DNA of 64,000 nt from Nitrosomonas ureae (GTDB lineage Bacteria; Pseudomonadota; Gammaproteobacteria; Burkholderiales; Nitrosomonadaceae): positions 223,781 through 287,780 of the forward strand of contig NZ_FNUX01000001.1 in assembly GCF_900108305.1 (NCBI RefSeq), read 5' to 3'. The position numbers and the translations under genes are program-made. The notes beneath the pieces are model-generated. The model saw nothing but the letters and a program-made list of their open reading frames with translations, ran no database searches and was not told where the DNA came from. This document shows positions 28,012 to 37,981 of this stretch, in pieces. Position 1 is the first letter of the stretch; each line of letters opens with the position of its first letter.

Positions 28012-28406
28012 CTCGCTATGTGTTGCTTCGAATGTAAAAAAGATGACAGGGATTGTGAATCAATGTTCGTTCAATAACCCGTTCGCTATAGCTTTTGCAA
28101 GTATACCTTGCTGAAATTGTAAATACTTATCTCTGGGAAATTTTTACTTGAAGTTAAATTACTGGCCGGCTGACGTTTGGGTTCCAATAAATAACACAAC
28201 ATGGAATTAAGGGCGCCTCCAAGAATCCGCATTTCGTCATAATACGTTGTTGTTCACAAAAAATACCCATTACCTATCAATTATATGCTGCACTAATATT
28301 TTTTGTTCTCGCCACTTCTTGTTTAATACTCTGAATTTTTAGAGGTACCTTTAATAGATTAACGGAATGTCATTTTCCGCAACTCAATCTGGCTACATAT
28401 TTCCGA
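28012..28406. other. Intergenic region upstream of ribE
   Basis: About 395 bp lie between the ribE start and the amylosucrase stop, both minus strand. It should hold the rib cluster promoter and the end of the sucrose operon transcript. A weak stem (CGGAA/TTCCG, near 28364-28380) is the only terminator-like element. No FMN riboswitch pattern is seen. Confidence 0.4.
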
Positions 28407-30359
28407 TTATGCCTGCAGCCAATAGAAAGACCGTGCAGGGCAGATTAAGCTCTCATCCGCTACATGCAAGGTTTCTCCACTCAATAAATCTCTGATTAAT
28501 TCGTACTGAAAGAAACCCATGTGTTGAAGTGGAGGCAGCTTTAAGGGTTGCGGCTCGTCATCAAAATTTCCAACCACCAGGACTCGCGGGCTGTTATTGA
28601 TTTGATCAAATCGTGAAAATACAAAAAGATGAGGATTGTCCACATTCAATAATTCGCGATTATTTCTATCTGCAAAAGCTGGTATCTCCTTGCGCACAGC
28701 AATCATTTTCTTCATCGCGCAAAAAATGCTGTATTCGACCGTTCCCGGTTGTGTCCTTAACATTGCCCTGTTCCAGTCCATTTTGGGACGATGCGCCCAA
28801 CGGTTATCTGTACTCTTTGATTCATCATCAAGATAGGAATCATCATTGAGCGTCCCGATGGCATCTCCATAATAAAGCATCGGAATCCCGCCAAAAGAAA
28901 GGATCATTCCGTGTAACAGGAGAATGATCTTAATCGCCGTATTCGTGGCATTAGCGTCATTATTCGCCAGCGCGTGCTTAAGTCCCGCGAGCGAAGCCAG
29001 CGATCCTGAAATACGCGCATCGCCCGTCTCCAAATTTCTTCCAAAAGCGAGCCCGGCTGCCAGTGATTCTTCAAAATTCCCAGTAAAATAATCAATCAGG
29101 AAGCGTCTATGCGATAACGGCTCATACCCGGCCGAGACAATATCCGCATCACTGAACCCCAAGCCAATATCATCATGGCTACGTGCGTAATTGAGCCAGG
29201 TGGCTCGTTCCAGTTTCTGAGGAATATTCTGTATACCGATATTGAGCAGTGTGGCTTTTTTTGTCGCAACGGCGTCCCACAACAACGCCATATAAGTTGC
29301 ATTGTAGGCAATCTCGCACTCTTTCGCATTGATCGCATCCTCGCCGAAATACTTAATAATCTCGGTAGGAGAGACTATGGCTTCCGCGATAAACAAAACG
29401 CCTGGGGCAGTAACTTGACAGCAATCTTTCATGAGTTGCAGTATCAGATGCGCTTCACGCTCATTCTGACAGGAACTGCCTATTTTTTTCCATAGAAATG
29501 CTACTGCATCCAATCGAAGAATATCGGCGCCATGATTGGCCCAAAACAAAATAATGTCGAGCATTTCTATCAGCACTGTCGGATTCTGATAATTTAAATC
29601 CCACTGATAGTGGTTAAATACAGTCATTGCCCACTTATCCATCTTTTCATCCCAAGTGAAGTTACCCGGCGCGGTTTCCGGGAACACTTCCGGCATTGAC
29701 TCTTCATAAATGTCCGGAATCGACCGGTCGTCAAAGATAAAGTAGTAATCCTGATAGGTCTTATCGCCTTCGCGCGCTTTCTCGGCCCATTCATGCTGAT
29801 CGGAAGTATGATTCACCACCACATCCAGAACCAGCAACATATCGCGCTTTTTCATGCTGGCGGCCAATTTATCAAAATCCTTAAAGGTGCCGAACCGGCT
29901 ATCGATCTTGCGATAATCCCTTACGGCATAGCCGCCATCGCTCTTACCTTGAGGGCAATCACAGATAGGCATAATATGCACCAAATTAACACCCAACTCC
30001 TGCAGGTAACTTAATCTTGAGAGCATACCCTTCAGATTGTCGGCGTATCCATCGCAATACAGGGCCATGCCCACCCATTTCTGGCTTAGAAACCAGTTGT
30101 GATCCTTTTCCCGCTCCAGATCCATTTTCCTTAGATGGCTTGGTCGATTGACATATTGCCGCATAAGCGTTTCCACCAGATTCCGCATATGTTCTTTGAA
30201 ATCCGGGCGATTCCCGTAAAGTGTATTGAATAGAGAGTAAATCGCATAGAAATTTGCACCCAGGCGCGTATAAAAAAGTTGCAGATTCTGAGGCTTTGAT
30301 TTTTGCCTCAATTCAACCAAAATATCATTTAGCAATGAATGTGAAATCTGTTCATACAT
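28407..30359 (-). CDS. ams: Amylosucrase (GH13)
   Basis: Amylosucrase splits sucrose and transfers glucose to an alpha-1,4-glucan, releasing fructose. The 650-residue protein has the GH13 barrel with the expected residues: LVLDVVVNHTSDQHEWA, the nucleophile Asp in ADILRLDAVAF, the general acid Glu in LFIAEAIVSP, and HDDIGLGFSD for the transition-state Asp. The N-terminal helical domain and the C-terminal beta domain are both present. It is the last of three genes on this strand with fructokinase and sucrose-phosphate synthase, so sucrose made by the second enzyme could feed glucan storage, with fructose recovered by the first. The symbol follows methanotroph usage. Confidence 0.93.
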   Translation of the reverse strand: MYEQISHSLLNDILVELRQKSKPQNLQLFYTRLGANFYAIYSLFNTLYGNRPDFKEHMRNLVETLMRQYVNRPSHLRKMDLEREKDHNWFLSQKWVGMALYCDGYADNLKGMLSRLSYLQELGVNLVHIMPICDCPQGKSDGGYAVRDYRKIDSRFGTFKDFDKLAASMKKRDMLLVLDVVVNHTSDQHEWAEKAREGDKTYQDYYFIFDDRSIPDIYEESMPEVFPETAPGNFTWDEKMDKWAMTVFNHYQWDLNYQNPTVLIEMLDIILFWANHGADILRLDAVAFLWKKIGSSCQNEREAHLILQLMKDCCQVTAPGVLFIAEAIVSPTEIIKYFGEDAINAKECEIAYNATYMALLWDAVATKKATLLNIGIQNIPQKLERATWLNYARSHDDIGLGFSDADIVSAGYEPLSHRRFLIDYFTGNFEESLAAGLAFGRNLETGDARISGSLASLAGLKHALANNDANATNTAIKIILLLHGMILSFGGIPMLYYGDAIGTLNDDSYLDDESKSTDNRWAHRPKMDWNRAMLRTQPGTVEYSIFCAMKKMIAVRKEIPAFADRNNRELLNVDNPHLFVFSRFDQINNSPRVLVVGNFDDEPQPLKLPPLQHMGFFQYELIRDLLSGETLHVADESLICPARSFYWLQA

Positions 30360-30377
30360 AATTTTTTACACCCGCAA

Positions 30378-32546
30378 TTATCCGTGATCCGCAATTCGCC
30401 AGCCATAGTGCGCCAGCCCTTCCAGAATGCCATCCGCCTGATGTCCCCGGGCAAAGTATATCCGCTCCATGCCCCGCAGCTGCTCAAGCTCCAGGCCGTG
30501 ATTGCCAACCACTATACCTAGCGTATCACCCAGCAGCATTTCCTTATCATTACCAGAGTCGCCCACGACCAAAAAATTCTCCAGAGGCAACTCCCACTTG
30601 TAGGCCAGATAGCGGATAGCATGTCCCTTGGAAGCACGTACCGGCAACACATCCAGAAACTGGTCATGCGAATATATCAGCCGCGCATGCAAACGATGTT
30701 CCCTCAGTAACCGGTAAAGATCATGCAGCGATGGCATTTTCTCTGACACGACGTTATAACTCAGCTTGAATTTACGTTGATTTACGGCAGGCTGAAGCGT
30801 CAACCCGGGAATGTCGGACAATACCTGCTCCAGGGCTTCCCGCCGCCACAAATGCGCGATACGATTCGCCCAGCCGACATCCGGTTGAAGCTTATAGCTA
30901 TAATTAATTTCGCTACCCACTGAAGTGATTAATACGTTGGGAATTGGAACCCGTGCATTTTTGAGCACATTGACCGCACTTTCCAGAGAACGTCCTGTCG
31001 CAATACCGAAGGCTATTGATCCCGCATGATTTTTCAGCCAGGCAATCAGTTGCTGCAATCCCTTCTTATTGCCTATCAGGGTATTGTCTATGTCGCTGAT
31101 CAGTGCTTTGCGCGCCAATGGCATGGGTGATTTGCCATCTTGCATGGTAAACGCAATCTGGCGACGCATGCGTTTACGATCGCGGCGCAGCAACTTGCGC
31201 ACCTCTCTCACGTACTTGCTTACGTGAGCGTCCCAACTATAATGACGACGCGCACCCGCGACGCCATTTTTTGCCCACAATCGCCATTGCTGTTTATCCG
31301 ATAGCGCGCTGTCAAGCGCGCAAGCAATAGCGGCTGGATCCAGCGGGTTTACCAGCAGGCCGTTACAACAATTGGCCACAATGTCGCATGGCCCGCCGTC
31401 TTCCGTAGCCACAAAAGGCAAGCCGCTAGCGGCTGCTTCAATCAAGGTCAGACCGAAAGGCTCGGTTAATGCAGGATTGACAAATACGCCGCGACGACGC
31501 GCAGCAAGGCGATATAACTCCGGAACATCTTCAGCGTTATGATGCTTGGGTATTGCAACCTTACCCCATAAGTCATAGCGATCAATATCCAACAGCAGCT
31601 CCCTCAGGATTTTTTGCGACGCTCCATCGAGTTCGCATATATCGTCGCGATTGCCTGCAACAATAACCAGATTAGCCTTTTCTTGTAATGCTGAACTGCT
31701 CCCGTAGGCATCAATCAGCCCTTTAAGATTCTTATGAATGGCAGGACGGCAGATTGCAAGTATCATCGGCTTGGCAGGATCAGAAAGAAATTTATCCACC
31801 ATATGCATGACATTGGAATTAATTTTTCTGCGCCCCGGCGGTGAAAATCGGGCAATATCGGTGCCCGGAGGAATCACGACAAAACGGGCACTTGCGTGGT
31901 TGTGATACATCCCGTATTGCGCGGTAACTTCCTGTCTGGTGCTCGTAATCACCATGGCAACGTTAACCAGCAAATCCTCTTCTACCGTGATACGACGCTC
32001 AAAATTGAATTGTCGTTCAATAGCGGTTTCTTTTCGTCCACTGGTCAACAAGCGGGATTGTTTGGGGCGTCCCAGTGAATGACCTGTATGTATTTGCGGT
32101 ATGCCTAGAAGCTGCGATAGTTGTTGCCCCACATATCCGGCATCCGCGTAATGCGTGTGAATCAGATCCGGCAATCGGCCCCGCTCGCGCAAAAAATGCA
32201 GACTGCGATCCACCAGTTGATCCAGATGCGGCCATAGCAACTCCTTCCGCACGTAGTGTGGCGGACCGAAGGGCAAACGGAGAATACGCGCGCCATTACC
32301 GATATCTTCAACGGGCTGCGAATAATCTGACGCCAGCGCAGGATCTGTGATCAACCGAGTCAATAAATCGACTTGCCCGACCTCGCGATGGCGAACCAAT
32401 GCACGCATCAACTCCACTACATAGGTGGTTTGCCCGCCTGTATCGGCATCACGCCCCAACTCCATATTTTTTCCCCTGATCAATCCATGCGGACTAATCA
32501 TCAAAATATACAAGGCATTCTCATTATTATTCCAATCCATCGTCAT
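30378..32546 (-). CDS. sps: Bifunctional sucrose-phosphate synthase / sucrose-phosphate phosphatase
   Basis: The N-terminal part (about residues 1-470) is a GT4 glycosyltransferase with ISPHGLIRGKNMELGRDADT near the start, DLIHTHYADAGYVG and the acceptor/donor motif NPALTEPFGLTLIEAAASGLP. The C-terminal part (about 485-720) is an HAD phosphatase: DIDNTLIG, ATGRSLESA, and VVGDSGNDKEML. It therefore makes sucrose-6-phosphate and probably also dephosphorylates it. ATG 32546 forms an ATGA overlap with the fructokinase stop, and AGAG lies just before it; an upstream TTG is less likely. The ams gene follows 18 bp downstream. Confidence 0.93.
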   Translation of the reverse strand: MTMDWNNNENALYILMISPHGLIRGKNMELGRDADTGGQTTYVVELMRALVRHREVGQVDLLTRLITDPALASDYSQPVEDIGNGARILRLPFGPPHYVRKELLWPHLDQLVDRSLHFLRERGRLPDLIHTHYADAGYVGQQLSQLLGIPQIHTGHSLGRPKQSRLLTSGRKETAIERQFNFERRITVEEDLLVNVAMVITSTRQEVTAQYGMYHNHASARFVVIPPGTDIARFSPPGRRKINSNVMHMVDKFLSDPAKPMILAICRPAIHKNLKGLIDAYGSSSALQEKANLVIVAGNRDDICELDGASQKILRELLLDIDRYDLWGKVAIPKHHNAEDVPELYRLAARRRGVFVNPALTEPFGLTLIEAAASGLPFVATEDGGPCDIVANCCNGLLVNPLDPAAIACALDSALSDKQQWRLWAKNGVAGARRHYSWDAHVSKYVREVRKLLRRDRKRMRRQIAFTMQDGKSPMPLARKALISDIDNTLIGNKKGLQQLIAWLKNHAGSIAFGIATGRSLESAVNVLKNARVPIPNVLITSVGSEINYSYKLQPDVGWANRIAHLWRREALEQVLSDIPGLTLQPAVNQRKFKLSYNVVSEKMPSLHDLYRLLREHRLHARLIYSHDQFLDVLPVRASKGHAIRYLAYKWELPLENFLVVGDSGNDKEMLLGDTLGIVVGNHGLELEQLRGMERIYFARGHQADGILEGLAHYGWRIADHG

Positions 32547-33463
32547 CTCTTCCAATCCGCAATAAACGGTCCATAAAAATCAGAAGAATCAGGAATAGCT
32601 CCCCGTATTTCGCACAAAGCTGCGGCAAAGGCATTAGCGCGCGATAAGGTAAGCATAATAGGCCATTTGCGCAAAAGCCCAAGGATATACACAGCTGCAA
32701 AACCATCTCCGGCACCGACTGTATCCATCACAGGGCGTGAAGATATCAATCCCTCTATATTGGTCACTTTGCCATCTTTATCGAGTTGCCAGGCACCTTC
32801 TTCGCCACAGGTGATCAGCATGCTATCCAAGCCAAACCGTTTGAGCAGTGCTGCTGCTTTTTGTACTCGGCTTACACCGGTCAGCCGAAAAAGTAGTGCC
32901 AATACATCCAGCTCTTCCTGATTTATTTTAATCAAATTTGCATGTATCAAAGAATGCTCTATGGTGCGCAAGTCATACCAAGGCTTGCGTAAATTGATAT
33001 CCAGCAAGCATGGCGCCTTGCCTTGATTACTGAGTAGCAATGCTGCCAAGGCATGAGCGGATATCGCGTTGCGCTGCGCCAGGGTACCAAAGTAAATTAA
33101 TTGCGGACACATGGCCAGAGAAGTGCTATGCGACATACCTGCATGGATAAAGTCATAAGCCTGTTCCGGCAAAATTTCAAAACGATGCCCACCTTCTTCC
33201 AAGTGAACCATGACTTGCCCGGTCGGGTGTAAATCATCAAGCTGTATACCGTAATCATCCATCCCGGTATCTTTGATCTGAGCAAGCAGTTCTCGACCCA
33301 ACTCGTCATTTCCGATACGCGAAATTAATACCGGATGCAGACCAAATGCCTGCAAATGACGCGCAACATTAAACGGAGCACCGCCGAACACTCTTCGGTC
33401 ACCGAATATGTCTGCCAGAACTTCCCCGAATAATATTATTGTTTCCGATCTGATAGAGGACAT
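32543..33463 (-). CDS. Fructokinase (PfkB family)
   Basis: This sugar kinase is the first gene of the sucrose operon and most likely phosphorylates the fructose released by amylosucrase. The 306-residue PfkB/ribokinase-fold protein has the N-terminal GG motif in VFGGAPFNVARHLQAFG and the catalytic DTVGAGDGFAAVY near the C-terminus. ATG 33463 is used; an upstream TTG is also in frame. Substrate is inferred from the neighbours rather than from unique residues. Confidence 0.9.
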   Translation of the reverse strand: MSSIRSETIILFGEVLADIFGDRRVFGGAPFNVARHLQAFGLHPVLISRIGNDELGRELLAQIKDTGMDDYGIQLDDLHPTGQVMVHLEEGGHRFEILPEQAYDFIHAGMSHSTSLAMCPQLIYFGTLAQRNAISAHALAALLLSNQGKAPCLLDINLRKPWYDLRTIEHSLIHANLIKINQEELDVLALLFRLTGVSRVQKAAALLKRFGLDSMLITCGEEGAWQLDKDGKVTNIEGLISSRPVMDTVGAGDGFAAVYILGLLRKWPIMLTLSRANAFAAALCEIRGAIPDSSDFYGPFIADWKR

Positions 33464-33918
33464 GGCTACCAACCACTTTTTTGGTTTAATTACATAGCGA
33501 AAATCCTGAGGTTCGCTGCAGCGCAGGATAGTTCATAATGAAACCGTCTCAGACAATAAGCTTTTGAGACTACTGAAAACAGCTATTGCTTATCTTGGTC
33601 AAGAAATAGCATTTTGTGCGACACAGAATTGCCAGCGAACATCCTTTACACCTTACCACACCCAGTGCGTAAATAGGAAATCGAGCAATAAATTGATGAT
33701 AACTTCCATTGTTACCATCCTCAAGGATTAAATCCAGTTCAGCAGAATAATTCTTTACTCAGTTGATTCCAGAATCAACTATTCAATGCCATACAGAATG
33801 ACAAAACCAGACTTGAAATCGATTCCGATTTAACCAAAGAATCATCAGGCAGAAAAATAACCGGAGGCATACCCGTGTTTACAAGGCAAACGACAGATTA
33901 GTAGTTTTTGACCAAATT
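33464..33918. other. Intergenic region upstream of the sucrose operon, with a palindrome
   Basis: About 455 bp without a gene. A perfect palindrome AGTTGATTC-CA-GAATCAACT sits at 33761-33780; its symmetry would suit a dimeric regulator but no factor can be named. Nothing else was recognised. Confidence 0.5.
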
Positions 33919-33995
33919 TGGCGCGCCCAACACGATTCGAACGTGCGACCCCCGCCTTCGGAGGGCGGTACTCTATCCAACTGAGCTATGGGCGC
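33919..33995 (-). tRNA. tRNA-Arg (anticodon CCG)
   Basis: The minus strand folds as a complete tRNA. The acceptor is GCGCCCA / TGGGCGC with discriminator G and an encoded CCA at 33919-33921. The D arm is AGCTCAGTTGGATAGAGT. The anticodon stem CCGCC/GGCGG encloses loop CTCCGAA, giving CCG (reads CGG). The T arm contains GTTCGAAT. A plus-strand open frame across it is an antisense artefact. Confidence 0.97.
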
Positions 33996-34130
33996 TCTGA
34001 TAAACAAACGGGTTACATATTTGCCGAGCGACAGAATAACCGCTTTTATTATTCCCGTCCAACCGGGATTGTGCAGGGTATAACAATCCTACGCAGTAGA
34101 AGCGCTAAAATTAATACTTCTCTCATCTGA

Positions 34131-35414
34131 TCATTCAGAATGCTTTGCTTCAACTTCTGCAGAAGCAGGGAAAATTTTAACAGTTTTTACAATTCTATTT
34201 TTAGTTTGAATAACCTCCATTGGATAACCAGCAATATTGAGACCCGTGCCTGCTTCGGGAATATCTTCAAAATATTCTAAAATTAATCCATTGAGAGTTT
34301 TCGGCCCATCCAGCGGAAACTGAAAATCAAGTTTGCGATTCAATTCGCGCAACAATGTTCTTCCTTCGACAATAATACTGCCATCTTCCTGCTTCAGAAA
34401 AATACTGGTTTGGGTAGGCGCTTGCGTAGTAAATTCACCAATAATTTCTTCAATGATATCTTCCAGTGTGATCAACCCCATCCATTCTCCATATTCATCA
34501 ACCACTAATCCCACTCTTTTCTGGTTTTCCTGAAATAGCTGTAGCTGTGAGAATAATGAAGTACCCGAAGGAATGAAATAAGGTTCACGCATCACTTTTT
34601 CCAGAGTAGATGCTGTGATTTTTCCTCCTTGCATTTGATTCAGCACCTTACGCACATGCACAAGACCAACAATATTATCCATGCGCTCACGATAAATTGG
34701 CAGGCGTGTATGATGACAAGTCAACAATTGCGCATGAATAAGCTCATCATCAGCGTTTAGATCAATTGCTTCAATCTGGTTACGTGGAACAATGACATCA
34801 TCAACTGTAATTTGTTCAAGATCAAACAGATTCAACAGCATATTCTGGTGCTTATGCTGTATGAAGTGTCCTCCTTCCAAAACCAGCATCTTAAGTTCTT
34901 CCGTGCTTATTTTTTGCTCCAGTCCTGTGCTTTGAGGCTTCAACCGAAACAGGATTAATAATCCACTGACAAACAAATTGACAAACCACACAATGGGATA
35001 GCAAATAATCAACAGGGGCGTCAACACATAGCTCGCCGCTAACGCGATACGCTCGGGATAAGCGGCAGCAATCACTTTGGGAGTAATTTCGCTAAATACG
35101 AGAATGGCAAAGGTAACTGCTATTGTTCCCATAAACAACGCAAACTCATCTTGCACAAAGAGTGTAGCAACAATAACCGCCACTAGCGTTGCAGAAGCGG
35201 TGTTCAACAAGTTATTTCCGAGTAATATGACACCCAGCAACCGATCCGTTTTTTCCAGCAATTTTATCGTTAATCTGGCACCACGGTGACCTTGCTTGGC
35301 AAGATGTCTTAATCGATAGCGGTTAATTGCCATCATACTGGTTTCGGATAACGAGAAAAAACCTGACACAACCAACAAAATAACCAATATAATCAGCATG
35401 ATGTGCAATGGCAT
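34131..35414 (-). CDS. CNNM/CorC-type membrane protein with CBS domains
   Basis: The protein has an N-terminal DUF21 (CNNM) membrane domain with three or four helices (IMLIILVILLVVSGFFSLSE, then SETSMMAINRYRLRHLAKQG, and SEITPKVIAAAYPERIA). A CBS pair follows (about residues 195-325: VDDVIVPRNQIEAI, MREPYFIPSGTSLF, DEYGEWMGLITLEDIIEEI), and then a CorC/HlyC C-terminal domain. Homologues are linked to Mg2+/Co2+ efflux or resistance. ATG 35414 is preferred to a TTG at 35423. Function within the family is uncertain. Confidence 0.88.
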   Translation of the reverse strand: MPLHIMLIILVILLVVSGFFSLSETSMMAINRYRLRHLAKQGHRGARLTIKLLEKTDRLLGVILLGNNLLNTASATLVAVIVATLFVQDEFALFMGTIAVTFAILVFSEITPKVIAAAYPERIALAASYVLTPLLIICYPIVWFVNLFVSGLLILFRLKPQSTGLEQKISTEELKMLVLEGGHFIQHKHQNMLLNLFDLEQITVDDVIVPRNQIEAIDLNADDELIHAQLLTCHHTRLPIYRERMDNIVGLVHVRKVLNQMQGGKITASTLEKVMREPYFIPSGTSLFSQLQLFQENQKRVGLVVDEYGEWMGLITLEDIIEEIIGEFTTQAPTQTSIFLKQEDGSIIVEGRTLLRELNRKLDFQFPLDGPKTLNGLILEYFEDIPEAGTGLNIAGYPMEVIQTKNRIVKTVKIFPASAEVEAKHSE

Positions 35415-35676
35415 ATCATCCAAGGAGCACCTCTACTTGAAATAATGAATTGATAGTAATTTTTAGCAAACTGTTGTTATTCTGAATTCAAATCGATGTT
35501 TGTCAATAAGAAAAAATAATAATTCATCGCGCTCATCTTATAAACTCATATACATCAACGATCGAAATTCTGAATTGCAGCACAATCCACAATAGTTCTG
35601 AGAATTTGTTCTGTACGTGTAAACCAATTGATTTAGAAAGCGTTAGGATGAAGTTTTCTTCTTAATTCCAAATCTT

Positions 35677-37964
35677 ATGTCTGACAGCTTTAATTCCAAT
35701 GATAATGGTATAAAAGATATCAAGTTTCTGGAAATTAAGCACCTGAACGGCCCGAATATTTGGACTTATTACCCTGTGCTTGAAGCAATAGTTGACATTG
35801 GTGAACTGGAAGACTTTCCTTCCGATAAGATCCCGGGTTTTTATGATCGCCTATTACAATGGCTCCCAACCTTAATTGAACATCGCTGCAGTTATGAAGA
35901 GCGTGGCGGTTTCCTGCGCCGAGTGAAAGAAGGCACTTGGCCATGGCCATATTCTTGAACACGTCACACTGGAATTGCAGAACCTGGCCGGTATGCGCGG
36001 CGGTTTCGGCAGAGCTCGCGAAACTGCAGTGCGTGGTGTCTATAAAGTAGCTGTAAGCGCCTGGCATGCAGAAGTGACAAATCTGCGATGTATGCAGCGC
36101 GTGAATTAGTCCTGACGGCAATGAATTTTCAACAATTGCGCAATCCAGCTTTTGATGTCGGGCGCACTATTGAACATCTGCGGGATTTGGTTGATTCACT
36201 TTGGCTTGGCCCTTCAACAGCATGTATTGTAGATGCAGCTGTAGCACGCAATATTCCAGCAACCCGTCTTACCGCAAAAGGAAATCTGGTACAGCTTGGC
36301 TATGGAGTTCGTTGCCGTCATATCTGGACTGCCGAGACAGATTCTACTCCAGCCATTGCAGAAGGTATTTCACGTGATAAAGACTTAACCAAGACACTAT
36401 TGCAATCCTGTGGCGTTCCTGTTCCTGCAGGGCGCATTGTAGAAAGTGCCAAGGCCGCAATGGGAGGCCGCCAAAGATATCGGATTGCCAGTTGTCATCA
36501 AGCCATGTGATGGAAATCATGGACGCGGGGTCTTCATTGAATTATTTCATCAGAGTGAAATTGAATCCGCTTACCGGATTGCTTTAAAAGAAGGCTCAAG
36601 TGTTCTGGTTGAACGTTATGTTGCAGGTACTGAACATCGCCTGTTAATTATTGGAGGAAAACTGATAGCCGCGACCAAGGGCGATTCAGTTTCAGTAATC
36701 GGAGACGGCGTTGCCACTATTACTGAATTAGTCGAATCACAAATCAACTCTGATCCGCGGCGTGGATCAACAGAAGATCACCCGCTCAATCCAATCCGTT
36801 TGGATAGCGCTGCTCAAATGGAAATCGCACATCAAGGATATCAGAGCGATTCCATTGTGCCTACTGGGATCAAAGTTTTGATTCAAAGAAATGGCAATCA
36901 TGCATTTGATGTGACAGATCAGGTTCATCCTAGCACTGCAGCTGCAGCATCATTAGCTGCGCGTGTCATTGGACTGGACATCGCTGGCATAGATTTTTTC
37001 GCGCCCACTGAATGAACAAGGAGGGGCTATTGTTGAGGTCAATGCGGACCCTAGCTTGTTGATGCATATCGAACCAGCGGTGGGTATGCCTCGGCCGGTT
37101 GGAAAGACTATCATAGATCACTTATTTCCGGATCAAGAAAATGGCCGGATTCCTATAGTTGGGGTTTCTGGCAGTTATGGCAAAACATCAGTAGCTTCAT
37201 TAATTGCAAGATTGCTTATTCTTTCTGGGAAACAAACCGGTTTGGCATGCAGCGATGGACTTTATCTCAATAATCGGCAAGTTGATAAACACAATTGTGC
37301 CAATTGGGCAGCGGCAAACCGTACGCTAATCAATCCAACAGTTGAGGCCGCAGTTTTTGAGAATGGTTTTGATGCTCTGATGAATGAAGGCTTGGCATAC
37401 GATAGTTGTCATGTCGGCGTAATTACCAATATTCATCCGGCCAATCATCTGGGTCGTCATGGAATCGAAACGCACAAACAAATTTTCACGGTATTCCGCA
37501 CACAAGTCGATGTGGTAACACCCACGGCTGCGGCCATTGATGATGTCGATACAGCGGTAAAGCTACCTATTGGGGCCGCGGTGCTCAATGCACGGAACGG
37601 GATGTTGATCGAGATATCTACACTCTGCCACGGCGAGGTGATTTTCTTCAGTATCGAACCCGAATTACCAGTGATCATCCAGCACCGCACGCATGGAACT
37701 GGATCACGCCTTGGCAAGCAGGCTGTCATAGTACGCAATGGCATGATTATGCTTGCATCGGGTGCAAATGAGTTGCCACTGATAAGTATTGGCACCATAG
37801 CCGGCACATATAATGCCCAAGCTCTGGAAAATATTCTTGCAGCTGTCGGTGCGGCATGGGCACTGGGAATTGAACCTGATCTTATGCGCGCGGGAATTAA
37901 CGCCTTTGGTTTCCTCCAAGAAAAATATGTAACAGAGAATCAGTCTGTTGCAATAGATTTATAG
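35677..37964 (+). pseudogene. Cyanophycin synthetase-like gene, frameshifted (shorter, CphA2-like copy)
   Basis: Read across frames, this stretch encodes a cyanophycin-synthetase-type protein: the N-terminal domain, an ATP-grasp domain and a Mur-ligase domain with P-loop GSYGKTSVASL. Aligning the residues I expect (TWPGHILEHV, EVTKSAMYAAREL, AAWEAAKDIGLPVVIKP, APLNEQGGAIVEVNADPS) shows four single-base shifts: an extra T near 35944, a missing base near 36081, an extra A near 36460 and an extra C near 37004. The Mur-ligase part also ends early (after AGINAFGFLQEKY), as in shorter CphA2-type enzymes, so the short C-terminus need not be damage. The intact second copy would begin 18 bp downstream. 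Four shifts in one gene among intact neighbours suggest real decay rather than read errors. Confidence 0.8.
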
Positions 37965-37981
37965 ACTCAGGGAAATGGTTT

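Noticed and set aside
28012..28406. FMN riboswitch before ribE
   Set aside because: The conserved RFN blocks (such as AGGGTGAAATTCC and CCGGCGGT) are not seen on the minus strand.
33918..34130. Plus-strand open frame across the tRNA-Arg
   Set aside because: It reads antisense through a well-formed tRNA; such frames are well-known artefacts and there is no ribosome-binding site.
35677..37964. The four cyanophycin-gene shifts as programmed frameshifting
   Set aside because: They lie at different places without slippery heptamers and need both insertions and one loss of a base, which fits decay better.
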